DNA from: Pseudomonas saudiphocaensis
GTDB lineage: Bacteria; Pseudomonadota; Gammaproteobacteria; Pseudomonadales; Pseudomonadaceae
DNA: 64,000 bases
NCBI RefSeq assembly: GCF_000756775.1
Contig: NZ_CCSF01000001.1
Location: forward strand, 1,116,001-1,180,000
Direction of reading: 5' to 3'
Shown: positions 1-9,304 of the stretch, piece after piece
Layout of the letters: each line of letters starts with the position of its first letter
Numbering within the stretch: the first letter of the stretch is position 1
The notes under the pieces: model-generated
Seen by the model: only the letters and a program-made list of their open reading frames with translations
Database searches by the model: none
Told to the model about the DNA's origin: nothing
Made by a program: the position numbers and the translations under genes

Positions 1-308
1 GGCAGGCGGAAGATGCGTGGCTTGGGGTTTCCAGGCTGCGGCCGAGGCGTCACTGTACCCACTTCGACGAAGCCGAAACCCAGCTGGGAAAGGCCGCAGA
101 TGGCCTCGCCATTTTTGTCCAGGCCAGCTGCCAGGCCGACCGGGTTGGGAAAGTCCAGCCCCATGACACGTACCGGCAGGCTCGCCGGGGCCTTGTTGAG
201 CATGGCGTTCAGCCCAAGCCGACCACCCGCCCCGATAAGGTCCAGCGACAACTCATGGGAGTTTTCCGGAGTTAATTTGAACAGCAGCCGGCGAGCCAGG
301 TTGTACAT
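1..308 (-). CDS. pyrD: Dihydroorotate dehydrogenase (quinone), N-terminal part
   Basis: PyrD oxidises dihydroorotate to orotate in de novo pyrimidine synthesis. Class 2 enzymes are membrane-associated, use FMN and pass electrons to quinone. Only the first 102 codons lie in the window; the gene runs off the left edge. The translation starts [20 protein letters not shown], typical of the class 2 N-terminal membrane-binding helix. It continues with a [16 protein letters not shown] segment and then [20 protein letters not shown], both hallmarks of the FMN barrel of this family. The ATG at 306-308 is the natural start because the conserved N-terminus begins there. The gene appears intact as far as it can be seen. 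The identification rests on family motifs read by eye. Confidence 0.95.
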   Translation of the reverse strand, partial: MYNLARRLLFKLTPENSHELSLDLIGAGGRLGLNAMLNKAPASLPVRVMGLDFPNPVGLAAGLDKNGEAICGLSQLGFGFVEVGTVTPRPQPGNPKPRIFRL

Positions 309-382
309 ACGCAGCTAGATCCTGGGAGAAAGTGTGGCGCGAAAGTATAGCAGGCAGGATGCCGCCAGCGTCTGTGTACAAG

Positions 383-622
383 TCACGATAAACGGGCCGC
401 TCCATCGAGCCGACGCAAACGGATGAGTTTGCCTTCGGCAGAGAATTCCAACTCAAATGAACCAAAAACGCCTGCTGTTGTCGTAAACGGGCGCAAATGA
501 TGGGCCGGCAAGCTGACACGCGTCCCATCTCTGCTTCTGACGAGAACCCGATTGGCTTGCCCTTGGTAAACCGCAAGCAGCCGCTCGGCAGGCAATGCGA
601 TATCCAGCACGAGGCTTGGCAT
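383..622 (-). CDS. DUF2835 family small protein
   Basis: This is a 79-residue protein starting MPSLVLDIALPAERLLAVYQ, which I recognise as the DUF2835 family of short, mostly beta-strand proteins found in Pseudomonas and relatives. The function is unknown. The ATG at 620-622 is chosen over an in-frame ATG four codons upstream because a GAGG ribosome site lies about 9 bases before it. No signal peptide or membrane segment is visible. It lies about 75 bases upstream of pyrD on the same strand and may share its transcript. Confidence 0.8.
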   Translation of the reverse strand: MPSLVLDIALPAERLLAVYQGQANRVLVRSRDGTRVSLPAHHLRPFTTTAGVFGSFELEFSAEGKLIRLRRLDGAARLS

Positions 623-788
623 GGAGCACCTCAATGATCAGTACGCCGACAATAGTGCCACACGACGGTGCTCACAGAGGCTTGCCAACAGTGCCTGCAG
701 CGCTCGCCTGCTATCGCAGAGGCGGTAAAACCATTACAGAATTCTCCCGGCTCTGGCACACTCCCCTCTTATTAGAACGAGCCCATCC

Positions 789-1712
789 GTGATGATGAGC
801 CAATCCGAGCCGATGCCGTCAGTGATTTCCCGACTTGCGAGATTTGCCCAAAACCTTGGGCTGACCGGAAAACCGCCGCGTCAGACCCTGGAGCATGCCA
901 GCCAGATTCGCCTGCCCTTCGCCCCTCTGGCCGAACCGGCTCCGAGCATCTTCTGGCAAGACGGCCCCTGCCTGCAGAGGGTCGTAAACTTGCCCCGCGG
1001 TGCCCTTTCCGGTCCCGTTCAGGAAGACAAGGCCAAGGCCCATGCCGCTCTGACGCGCCTGGTGCGCAAGGAAGTCAGCAGTTATCCGTCCCTGGATCTG
1101 CGGCAGATCGACGGCATCAGTGGCCAAAGCGCAAACGGCAACATCTACCCGACCTTTGAAGCCTTCGCTGCGACTCCGGCCTGCCGACAGCTGCGTGTAA
1201 TCAGCTACAGGGATTTTTTGCGCACCCTCGGCACCGCCTTACCCGGCTTCAAGCATCAGGCACCTATAGAAGTGCGCCAGGCCAGCTGGCTTGGGGAGCG
1301 AATTTACTGGGCCGGTGAACATCACGCCGAGGCTTTCGCCTGTGCCATCGCCTATGCGCGACTCAGAGGATTGGAAGTCCTGCTGCCTTGCGAACTCACC
1401 GATTACCGGCTCGACAGTGCCGGCTTGCAGGCCCTGGATGACGAATACCACGCCCTCGCCATGCCCGCCCAGGCGTGGAGCGATCGTGACTTCATGAGGC
1501 TGCTGCTCGATACAAAGGTGCCTTATGCGCGCCTGCGGCTGTTGAACGATGCCAACAACTCCGAACTGCTCCTGCTGGACAAGCGCGCAAGCACCGCCGA
1601 TGCCCTCGGCAAAGGACTCAAGCTCGCCGGCGCACCGGACATGGTCCGTTACCTGCGCGATCTGCCACAGATCACCCGCTTCCGCCTCGGCCATCAGACC
1701 CTGGATGCTTGA
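789..1712 (+). CDS. Conserved hypothetical protein (possibly DUF6685-type)
   Basis: This is an intact 307-residue protein with no signal peptide, membrane segment or catalytic motif that I can name. It may belong to the DUF6685 group of Pseudomonas proteins, but I cannot confirm that. The sequence is mixed alpha/beta, with a central SWLGERIYWAGEHHAEAFA segment and a late LLDTKVPYARLRLLNDANN segment. The start is uncertain: GTG at 789 is followed immediately by ATG at 792 and ATG at 795, with no strong ribosome site. It stands alone, transcribed convergently with gdhB, so context says nothing about its role. The long opposite-strand frame over its 3' half is a shadow. Confidence 0.65.
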   Translation: MMMSQSEPMPSVISRLARFAQNLGLTGKPPRQTLEHASQIRLPFAPLAEPAPSIFWQDGPCLQRVVNLPRGALSGPVQEDKAKAHAALTRLVRKEVSSYPSLDLRQIDGISGQSANGNIYPTFEAFAATPACRQLRVISYRDFLRTLGTALPGFKHQAPIEVRQASWLGERIYWAGEHHAEAFACAIAYARLRGLEVLLPCELTDYRLDSAGLQALDDEYHALAMPAQAWSDRDFMRLLLDTKVPYARLRLLNDANNSELLLLDKRASTADALGKGLKLAGAPDMVRYLRDLPQITRFRLGHQTLDA

Positions 1713-1735
1713 GTTGGCCACCGGCTGATGAGAAG

Positions 1736-1764
1736 TTGACGAGGCTCAGACAGGCACTCGTCAA
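1736..1764. terminator. Inverted repeat between convergent genes, possible weak terminator
   Basis: TTGACGAG at 1736-1743 is mirrored by CTCGTCAA at 1757-1764 with a 13-base loop. It lies between the ends of the hypothetical gene and gdhB, where a two-way terminator would be expected. It lacks a run of T on either side, so it may not work as a classic intrinsic terminator. Confidence 0.3.
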
Positions 1765-1826
1765 ACTATGCGGATCATATACAAGGGTACAGGCTTGAGC
1801 CTTGCACTCCCTGCGCCAGTACTGCT

Positions 1827-4800
1827 CTACCGCTGAGGCTTTTCCAGCGCCAGATCCTGCAGTTCACGTCCCGCCACGGCATACATCGCGTAATCGACAC
1901 TGCTGGCACTGCGCAGCTCGGCCAGCATCTGCTGCCAGCGCTCGACCTGATAGGGTCGCTGCTCCAGCCACAACTGCACACGCGCATCGTAGTCGTCCGG
2001 CGCCCCCTCCATCTGCAGTACCGATACGGTGATCGCACGCTGCTGGCTGTCCAGGTCATCGCGGAAGTCCTCACGCGCCAGAGCCTGCCAGTTGTTCTCC
2101 ACCGGTAAGGCGGTCAGTTGCTGCAGGTACCAGGGCAACTCCAGCGCACCGCCGACGGCGAAGTAGGCAGCGGCCACCTCGACTGGTTGCCGTCCGGTTT
2201 CGTCAGTGGCTTCCAGAATCGGCAACAGCGTGTACAGGTGATGGGTACCGGCCACCATCCGCGCCAGCAGCTCAGGCACGCCGGCTTCGGTATAACGCTG
2301 GTAGCGCGCCTGCCACAGCTCCCGCGTGCCGCCCTGCAGAAGCGTATCGAGCTTGAGTCCGAGCGCTGCCACCCTGGGGCCGAAATGGCCTACGTCACGC
2401 GCCGCATCCAGCTCGTTGCGGCGGTTGCGCAGGAACCAGCGCGTCGCGCGGCGGCCGAGACGCATCAATTCTTCCATCAGATGCATCTGCAGCTCAGCCG
2501 ACACCCGGTGATCCAGCGCCTCGATCTGACGGAACCAGTGCGGCAAATGGAAAATGTCGCGCACAACCACATAGAGCCCGGCGATATTGGCCGCACTCAA
2601 ACCAGTAGCCTCATGCAGGCGCTGCACGAATGTGATGCCCATGTGATTGACCAGATCATTGGCGATCTGGGTGCTGATGATTTCCCGCTTCAGCCGGTGC
2701 TGCCGCATCGCATCATGGAACTCGTCCGCCAACACTTTCGGGAAGGCGCTGTCCATTTCCCGCTCCAGATAGGCGTCATCCGGCACCCGGGACTGCAGCA
2801 GCGCCTCCTGCAGGGAGATCTTGCTGTAGGAAATCAGCACTGCCAGCTCGGCACGCGTCAACCCCTGGCCCTGCTGCGCACGCTCATCAAGCGCCTCATC
2901 GCTTGGCAGGAACTCCAGGGCGCGGTCCAGTAGGCCTTCAGCCTCGAGCGCGCTGATCAGGCGCCGGTACTCGCCGCCACCCACCCGTGCACGCCGCTCG
3001 GCCAGAGAAAGTGCCTGGGTCTGCTTGTAATTGTCATGCAGGACCAGCGCGGCCACCGCATCGGTCATCTGGAACAACAATTGGTTGCGCTGTTTCTCGG
3101 TCATGTCTCCAGCGCTGACCACTTCATTGAGCAGGATCTTGATATTGACCTCGTGGTCGGAGCAGTTGACGCCGCCAGCGTTGTCGATGAAGTCAGTGTT
3201 CGAGGCGCCACCATGCAGACCGTATTCCACGCGCCCCAACTGAGTGACACCCAGGTTGCCGCCTTCGCCGATAACCTTGGCGCGTACGTCGCAGGCGTTG
3301 ACCCGCACCCCGTCATTGGACTTGTCACCGACCTCCGCATGGCTTTCCGTCGAGCTCTTGATATAGGTGCCGATGCCGCCATTCCAGAGCAGGTCCACAG
3401 GCGCCTTGAGCAGTGCCTGGATAAGCTCGGCGGGAGTCAGCCAGTCCGCCGCGATATCGAAGCGCGCCTTCATCTGCGGGCTGATATCGATACGCTTGGC
3501 CGAACGCGGGAAGACCCCGCCCCCCTCGGAAATCAGCGTGCTGTCGTAGTCGGCCCAGGATGAGCGTGGCAGCTCGAACAGGCGTTGGCGTTCAACAAAG
3601 CTGCGGGCAGCATCCGGCTGTGGGTCGATGAATATGTGCAGATGGTTGAAGGCAGCCACCAGCTGCAGGGACTCGGACCTGAGCATGCCGTTGCCGAAGA
3701 CGTCACCGGCCATGTCTCCGATGCCGATCACGCTGATGTTGTCTCGCTGAACGTCGATGCCACGTTCGCGGAAGTGCCGCTGCACCGAAACCCAGGCGGC
3801 CCGGGCAGTGATGCCCATTTTCTTGTGGTCATAACCGGCCGAGCCACCGGACGCGAAAGCATCGCCGAGCCAGAAGTCGTATTCGGCAGCGATGCCATTG
3901 GCGGTATCGGAAAAAGTCGCCGTGCCCTTGTCGGCGGCAACCACCAGATAGGGATCATCCTCGTCGTAGCGCAGGACGTTGGCCGGCGGCACCACCTGAC
4001 CTTCTTTGAGGTTGTCGGTGATATCCAGCAGGCCGCTGATGAAGATCCGGTAGCAGGCCAGCCCTTCGGCGAATATCTCGTCACGCGAACCGCTGGGCAG
4101 ACGGCGCGGCACGAAGCCACCCTTGGCGCCGCCAGGGACGATAATGGCGTTCTTCACCTGCTGGGCCTTGACCAGGCCCAGCACCTCGGTGCGGTAGTCC
4201 TCTTCGCGGTCGGACCAGCGCAACCCGCCGCGCGCCACTTTGCCGCCGCGCAGATGCACGCCCTCGACCCGCGGCGAATAGACGAAAATCTCGAATTCCG
4301 GCACTGGTCGCGGCATTTCCGGGATCGCCTGCGGATCGAATTTGAAGCTGAAATAGGGCTTCGGCTTGCCGCTGGCATCAGCCTGATAGAAGTTGGTCCG
4401 CAAAGTGGCCTGGATCAGCGCCAGATATCGACGCAGGATGCGATCTTCATTGAGCACCGCCACGCCATCGAGTGCGCTCAGGATCGCTTGCTGCAAGCGA
4501 TCCTGCTTGTCGGCCAGGTCCTCTTCGCCAAGCTTGCGCGCCAGGTAGAAGCGCATCTTGAACAGCCGCACCAGCTCCCGGGCGATATCGGCATGATTGA
4601 GCAGCGCGCTGGCGATATAGCCCAGGTCGAAGCCCACGCGAATCTGCTTGAGGTAGCGGCCGTAGGCGCGCAGCAGCGCGACCTCGCGCCAGGTCAGCCC
4701 GGCAGTGAGCACCAGCCGGTTGAAGCTATCGTTCTCCGCCAGCCCCAGATGAATGTTGATGAAGGCTTGCTGCAGCGGCTCGTTGATCTCCATCAGGTCG

Positions 4801-6695
4801 ATTTCCAGACCTTCGGCGTAGCTCAGAATAAAGTCGTGAATCCAGTACTGACGCCCTTCCCGGTCACGCACATGGAAAGGAAACTCGCCCAGCACCCGCA
4901 ACCCCAGATTCTCCAGGATCGGCAACATGTCCGACAGCGCCAGCGGCGTATCCAGATGGTAGAGCTTGCAGTGCAGGCGGTTCTCCTGGACGGAGATGGG
5001 CTGGTAGAAGCTCATGGCCAACGGATGTTCTTCGCTCAGCTCCAACACATGCTGCATATCCACCGCCGCCGAAAGCGGGTCGAAACGCTCGCGATAACCG
5101 GCCGGAAACCCCTGCACGAAGTCCGCCATAACCGCCGTGCCACGGGCCTCGCCGAAGCGCTCGATGATCAGGCTGCGATATTCGTCCTGCCAGGTGCGAC
5201 AGGCCTGCACGACTTCTCTCTCCAGTTGCAGTGGATCGATCTGTGGCGGCCGTTCCGGGTCCAGGCGCAGCAGGAACTGCACCCGGATCAGCACCGATTC
5301 GGAGAAATAGGTCGAGAATTCGCAACCACTGGCATTCAGGCGATCGATCAGCACGCGCTGAATGCGCAAGCGCGTTTCAGTGGAATAGACATCGCGCGGC
5401 ACATAGGCCAGGCAGTAACAGAAGCGGCCATAGGGATCGGTACGCAGGAATAGCCGCAACCTGTTGCGTTCCTGAATCTGCACAATGGCGATGGCGGTGT
5501 CGAAGAGCTGATCGAGGGTCATCTGAAACAGCTCGTCGCGCGGCAGCACTTCGAGCACCTGCACCAACTCCTTGCCCAGGTGTGCCGAACTCTCGAAAGG
5601 CGAGCGCTCCACCACCTGGGCGACCTTGCTGCGGATATACGGAATGCGCCGCACGCTCTGGGTGTAGACGGATGAGGTGAACAGCCCGAGGAAGCGGCAC
5701 TCCCTGACTACCCGGCCCTGCTCGTCGAGCTCGCGCAGGGACACATAATCCGGGTACGCCGGTCGGTGCACCCGGCTCGGTGTCGCCGCCTTGGCAAAGG
5801 ACAGCAGCAGCGGTTCGCGCAAATAGGCCAGCGCGGCAGGTGTCGTCAGCTGGTCTTCGTCGTGGCCGGTACGCAGATGCCGCGACAGGCCCAATAACGA
5901 AGACTGGTCATAGACCAGACGTGCACTTTCACCCTGCTCTTCGAGGGTGAACTCCTCATAGCCGAGAAAGGTGAAATGGTCATCGGCCAGCCAGCGCACG
6001 AAGTCCATGATTTCGCCCAGCTGGCCGTTACCGGCTTGCCCCTGCAGCCTGCCTAGGCGCTGATGGTGCTCTTCGGCCTTGGCCCGCATTGGCGCAAAGT
6101 CACTCACCGCAAGGCGAACGTCGGCCAGCACGGCATGCAGAGACTGCTCCAGCTCACGCAGGGCGGTAGCGCTGGCGCACCGGTCCACTTCGATGAAGAT
6201 CAGCGACTCGGCACTGCTGTCAGCCGTGCTGATCCCGCTGGGCAGCAACTCCAGAAACTCCCCGCCAGCGCCACGACGTACCTGCAGCACGCTGTTTTGC
6301 AGGGTATGGATGGCAAAGCCGCGTCGCATCAGTTCCATGCGCACCGAATCGACCAGAAAGGGCATATCGGGATGCAGCACCTCGACCAGGCTATGGGTCG
6401 ACTGCCAGCCGTGCTTTTCGTAATCGGGATTGAATACCTGCACTCGCGGCTGTGCCGGATCAAAGTGCTCCAACAGCCGCCAGCTGGCAAGCGTCGCCCC
6501 GACAAGGTCACTCATACGCCGCTCGGCAAGCTCGCTCAGAGCGACGATTCCGAAGAACTGCTCAGCGAAAAGCCCTACTTGCGGCAAGCGCTTCTCGTCA
6601 ACATGCTGCGCCAGCGCCGCTTGCAGTTGCTGCTGAAAGTCGGCTTTGCTGGCCGCGGTAAAAAACGCCATTGTTAAGCTCCATTGCTGGGACAA
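1827..6695 (-). CDS. gdhB: NAD-specific glutamate dehydrogenase, 180-kDa class
   Basis: This enzyme oxidatively deaminates glutamate to 2-oxoglutarate and ammonia with NAD+, feeding amino-acid carbon into the TCA cycle. At 1622 residues it matches the very large class known from P. aeruginosa and Streptomyces, in which a dehydrogenase core is flanked by long regulatory arms. The N-terminal 700 residues contain ACT-like regulatory sequence. The catalytic core, at about residues 800-870, has KVARGGLRWSDREEDYRTEV and the lysine-containing VPGGAKGGF. The dinucleotide-binding part, near residues 1110-1180, has KVIGEGGNLGVTQLGR and a GGASNTDFIDNAGGVNCSDH stretch. The frame is intact. It is transcribed divergently from the moxR operon across 190 bases. 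In P. aeruginosa this class is regulated by arginine; no operator is recognisable here. Confidence 0.97.
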   Translation of the reverse strand: MSQQWSLTMAFFTAASKADFQQQLQAALAQHVDEKRLPQVGLFAEQFFGIVALSELAERRMSDLVGATLASWRLLEHFDPAQPRVQVFNPDYEKHGWQSTHSLVEVLHPDMPFLVDSVRMELMRRGFAIHTLQNSVLQVRRGAGGEFLELLPSGISTADSSAESLIFIEVDRCASATALRELEQSLHAVLADVRLAVSDFAPMRAKAEEHHQRLGRLQGQAGNGQLGEIMDFVRWLADDHFTFLGYEEFTLEEQGESARLVYDQSSLLGLSRHLRTGHDEDQLTTPAALAYLREPLLLSFAKAATPSRVHRPAYPDYVSLRELDEQGRVVRECRFLGLFTSSVYTQSVRRIPYIRSKVAQVVERSPFESSAHLGKELVQVLEVLPRDELFQMTLDQLFDTAIAIVQIQERNRLRLFLRTDPYGRFCYCLAYVPRDVYSTETRLRIQRVLIDRLNASGCEFSTYFSESVLIRVQFLLRLDPERPPQIDPLQLEREVVQACRTWQDEYRSLIIERFGEARGTAVMADFVQGFPAGYRERFDPLSAAVDMQHVLELSEEHPLAMSFYQPISVQENRLHCKLYHLDTPLALSDMLPILENLGLRVLGEFPFHVRDREGRQYWIHDFILSYAEGLEIDLMEINEPLQQAFINIHLGLAENDSFNRLVLTAGLTWREVALLRAYGRYLKQIRVGFDLGYIASALLNHADIARELVRLFKMRFYLARKLGEEDLADKQDRLQQAILSALDGVAVLNEDRILRRYLALIQATLRTNFYQADASGKPKPYFSFKFDPQAIPEMPRPVPEFEIFVYSPRVEGVHLRGGKVARGGLRWSDREEDYRTEVLGLVKAQQVKNAIIVPGGAKGGFVPRRLPSGSRDEIFAEGLACYRIFISGLLDITDNLKEGQVVPPANVLRYDEDDPYLVVAADKGTATFSDTANGIAAEYDFWLGDAFASGGSAGYDHKKMGITARAAWVSVQRHFRERGIDVQRDNISVIGIGDMAGDVFGNGMLRSESLQLVAAFNHLHIFIDPQPDAARSFVERQRLFELPRSSWADYDSTLISEGGGVFPRSAKRIDISPQMKARFDIAADWLTPAELIQALLKAPVDLLWNGGIGTYIKSSTESHAEVGDKSNDGVRVNACDVRAKVIGEGGNLGVTQLGRVEYGLHGGASNTDFIDNAGGVNCSDHEVNIKILLNEVVSAGDMTEKQRNQLLFQMTDAVAALVLHDNYKQTQALSLAERRARVGGGEYRRLISALEAEGLLDRALEFLPSDEALDERAQQGQGLTRAELAVLISYSKISLQEALLQSRVPDDAYLEREMDSAFPKVLADEFHDAMRQHRLKREIISTQIANDLVNHMGITFVQRLHEATGLSAANIAGLYVVVRDIFHLPHWFRQIEALDHRVSAELQMHLMEELMRLGRRATRWFLRNRRNELDAARDVGHFGPRVAALGLKLDTLLQGGTRELWQARYQRYTEAGVPELLARMVAGTHHLYTLLPILEATDETGRQPVEVAAAYFAVGGALELPWYLQQLTALPVENNWQALAREDFRDDLDSQQRAITVSVLQMEGAPDDYDARVQLWLEQRPYQVERWQQMLAELRSASSVDYAMYAVAGRELQDLALEKPQR

Positions 6696-6885
6696 TTCGA
6701 CACGCCCGTGCGGACATGACTGATGTACAAATCACCTTAGTTCAACGCCGGGACGGGGTCTGCATCCATTTCGTCGCGGTCTGCGCATGAACAAGTTGCC
6801 GAGCCGCGCATAGCCTGGATCTCGGCAATGAATTAAAGTCTGGCCCCGCGCGCGCCGCCCGAGCAGCCCTCAGAAGAGCCCGAAG

Positions 6886-7845
6886 ATGGACCACCGTGAA
6901 GCAATAGTCGCCTTGCGACAGTTTCTTTCCACTCAAATTCTTGGCCAGGATCGCCTAATCGACCGACTGCTGATTGCGCTGCTGGCCGACGGTCATCTAC
7001 TGGTTGAGGGCGCGCCTGGCCTGGCCAAGACCCGTGCCATCAAGGAGCTTGCCGGTGGCCTGGAAGCGGAATTTCACCGTATCCAGTTCACCCCCGATCT
7101 GCTGCCAGCGGATATCACCGGCACCGAAATCTACCGCCCGGAAACCGGCAGCTTCGTCTTCCAGCAGGGACCGATCTTTCACAACCTGGTGCTGGCCGAT
7201 GAGATCAACCGCGCACCGGCCAAGGTCCAGTCAGCGCTGCTGGAAGCCATGGCCGAGCGCCAGGTCAGCGTCGGGCGCAGCACTTACGACCTGTCGCCGC
7301 TGTTTCTGGTAATGGCCACGCAGAACCCCATCGAACACGAAGGCACCTACCCGCTTCCCGAGGCCCAGCTGGACCGTTTTCTGCTGCATGTACGCCTCGG
7401 CTTTCCGGATGCCTCGGTGGAGCGGCGCATCCTGCAGCAGGCCCGAGGGGAAGCCATCAATGGCGAAACCACACCGGAGCACCGGGTTTCGCAGCACGCG
7501 ATCTTTGCCGCGCGCAAGGAAATCCTCGACCTGTACATGGCCGATGCAGTGGAGGAGTACCTGGTGCAGCTGGTAATGGCGACCCGCGCACCGGCCAAGT
7601 TCGATGCCGAGCTGGCCGGCTGGATCGCCTACGGTGCCAGCCCGCGCGGCTCGATCGCGCTGGACCGCTGCGCACGCGCCCATGCCTGGCTAGCAGGCCG
7701 CGACTTCGTCAGCCCCGAGGATATTCAGGCAATGCTCTTCGACGTGCTGCGCCATCGGCTGATCCTATCCTTCGAGGCAGAGGCCTCCGGCATCGACCAG
7801 GACCGTGTCCTTCAGCGCATCCTCGACGTGGTGGCGGTGGCCTGA
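6886..7845 (+). CDS. MoxR family AAA+ ATPase
   Basis: MoxR ATPases are chaperone-like AAA+ proteins that act with von Willebrand factor A (VWA) proteins to assemble or activate other complexes. This 319-residue protein has Walker A as EGAPGLAKTR (residues 41-50), Walker B as LVLADEINRAP, and the MoxR sensor segment MATQNPIEHEGTYPLPEAQLD. It is the first gene of a six-gene operon with DUF58, DUF4381, two VWA genes and a BatD gene. That is the standard context of the Bat (Bacteroides aerotolerance) type MoxR group. Its stop codon overlaps the next start (TGATG). The protein is full length and soluble. Its substrate is unknown, and an envelope or stress role is inferred from the membrane-anchored neighbours. 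Confidence 0.93.
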   Translation: MDHREAIVALRQFLSTQILGQDRLIDRLLIALLADGHLLVEGAPGLAKTRAIKELAGGLEAEFHRIQFTPDLLPADITGTEIYRPETGSFVFQQGPIFHNLVLADEINRAPAKVQSALLEAMAERQVSVGRSTYDLSPLFLVMATQNPIEHEGTYPLPEAQLDRFLLHVRLGFPDASVERRILQQARGEAINGETTPEHRVSQHAIFAARKEILDLYMADAVEEYLVQLVMATRAPAKFDAELAGWIAYGASPRGSIALDRCARAHAWLAGRDFVSPEDIQAMLFDVLRHRLILSFEAEASGIDQDRVLQRILDVVAVA

Positions 7846-8816
7846 TGCACGCCCCGGCGTCCGCCACTTCTCCCCAGGCGGCTCGCCCGGCTGCCGCGGG
7901 CGTTCGCATTAGCCTTTCCGAGCTGATCGACATGCGCCACCGGGTCCGCGAAGTCCCGTTGTTTGCCAGCCCGCAGCAACGCGCCCCCCTGGTCGGTCTG
8001 CACCACTCCAAGCTGCGCGGTCGCGGCGTGGATTTCGATCAGGTGCGCATCTATCAGGCTGGCGACGATGTGCGCACCATCGACTGGCGGGTTACGGCAC
8101 GCACCCAGGAGCCGCACACCAAGCTGTTTCACGAAGAACGCGAACGCCCGATTTATATCCTCGTTGAACAGAGCCCACGGCTGTTCTTCGGCAGCGGCCT
8201 GATGCTCAAGTCGGTACTTGCGGCACAGGCTGCAAGCCTGATCGGCTGGGCTGCGTTGAGCCACAACGATCGTGTTGGCGGGCTGGTCTTCGGCCAGGAC
8301 GAGCAGCACGAGATCAAGCCACGGCGCAGCAAGCAGAGCTTGTTGCTGCTGCTTGACCGCCTGGCGCGGGCCAACGCGAAGCTGGCTGCCGGCCAGTTCA
8401 GCAGCCCCGAAGCATTCGGCATGGCGCTGAGACGAGCCCGCGAAGTACTGCGCCCTGGCAGCCTGGCGGTCATCATCTGCGACGAACGCACGCTGAGCGA
8501 GACTGCTGAACAACAACTGACCCTGCTCGCTCGTCACGTCGACCTGCTGCTGATGCCGCTTTCCGATCCGCTGGATCATGCCCTGCCTGCCGCCGGGCAC
8601 CTGCGTTTCGCACAGGGCAACGCCCGTCTTGAAATCGATACCCATGACGCCGGACTCCGACAGGCCTGGCGCGAGCAAGGGCAAGCGCGCATCGATCGCT
8701 GGCAACGCCTGGCCATCCGCCTGCGCTCACCGCTGATGCCGCTGGGTACCCAGCGTGAATTGGTGGAGCAGTTGCGCGAACACCTCGGGGTACAACAACC
8801 GGGGGCACGGCGATGA
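7845..8816 (+). CDS. DUF58 domain protein of the MoxR/Bat operon
   Basis: This 323-residue protein has the DUF58 hallmark YQAGDDVRTIDWRVTART at about residues 66-83. It also has an RGRGVDFDQVR segment just before this and a VWA-like second half (IYILVEQSPRLFFGS, then LAVIICDERTL). DUF58 proteins are regularly encoded beside MoxR ATPases and are thought to be their partners; the biochemical activity is not established. No clear membrane segment is present. The start ATG overlaps the moxR stop, and the 3' end overlaps the next gene by 4 bases, so translation is probably coupled throughout. Confidence 0.9.
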   Translation: MHAPASATSPQAARPAAAGVRISLSELIDMRHRVREVPLFASPQQRAPLVGLHHSKLRGRGVDFDQVRIYQAGDDVRTIDWRVTARTQEPHTKLFHEERERPIYILVEQSPRLFFGSGLMLKSVLAAQAASLIGWAALSHNDRVGGLVFGQDEQHEIKPRRSKQSLLLLLDRLARANAKLAAGQFSSPEAFGMALRRAREVLRPGSLAVIICDERTLSETAEQQLTLLARHVDLLLMPLSDPLDHALPAAGHLRFAQGNARLEIDTHDAGLRQAWREQGQARIDRWQRLAIRLRSPLMPLGTQRELVEQLREHLGVQQPGARR

Positions 8817-9304
8817 GCAGCCTTGAGGACTTGCAGCCGTTGATCGCGCCACCGCCGGTTGCCTGGTGGCCGCCCGCTCCAGGCTGGTGGTTTCTTGCTG
8901 CCCTGGCGCTCGGTGTTTTCCTTGTGGTGCGCCTGCGCCCCTGGCGTCGATGGACGAACAAGGTCAAGCGAGCCGAAACCGAGATCGAGCCACATCGGCA
9001 GATCGCCTTGGACGAACTGGCCCAACTGAGCAAACCCTACGGCGGCCAGCCCGCCAACCAGTGGCTGCAACAACTCAACGCCCTGCTCAAACGCCTGTGC
9101 CGTATCCGCTATCCAAACGAAAATTCACACACGCTCAGCGGGCGCGCCTGGCTGGCGTTTCTTGACAATCGCTGCCCGGCAGCCGGGTTGACGCGCTGGA
9201 TGGTGCTGGTCGAAGGCGGCTATCGCGCCGAGTGCCGGCTGGACGACAAGTCCATCGCCGGCCTGGAGCAAGCCGTGCAGATCTGGATTCGCAAGCATGT
9301 TTGA
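8813..9304 (+). CDS. DUF4381 domain membrane protein
   Basis: This 163-residue protein has one membrane segment near residues 20-40, preceded by the proline/tryptophan-rich VAWWPPAPGWW that is typical of DUF4381. The remaining 120 residues are probably cytoplasmic. They carry a LNALLKRLCRIRYP segment and a GRAWLAFLD segment, also characteristic of the family. It overlaps DUF58 by 4 bases upstream and the VWA gene by 8 bases downstream. The function is unknown; it is the small membrane component that usually accompanies MoxR and BatA/B-like proteins. Confidence 0.85.
   Translation: MSSLEDLQPLIAPPPVAWWPPAPGWWFLAALALGVFLVVRLRPWRRWTNKVKRAETEIEPHRQIALDELAQLSKPYGGQPANQWLQQLNALLKRLCRIRYPNENSHTLSGRAWLAFLDNRCPAAGLTRWMVLVEGGYRAECRLDDKSIAGLEQAVQIWIRKHV

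Noticed and set aside
3585-5453. A 622-codon plus-strand open frame inside gdhB
   Set aside because: It is antisense to the intact, motif-bearing gdhB and has the composition of a high-GC shadow frame; no domain is recognisable.
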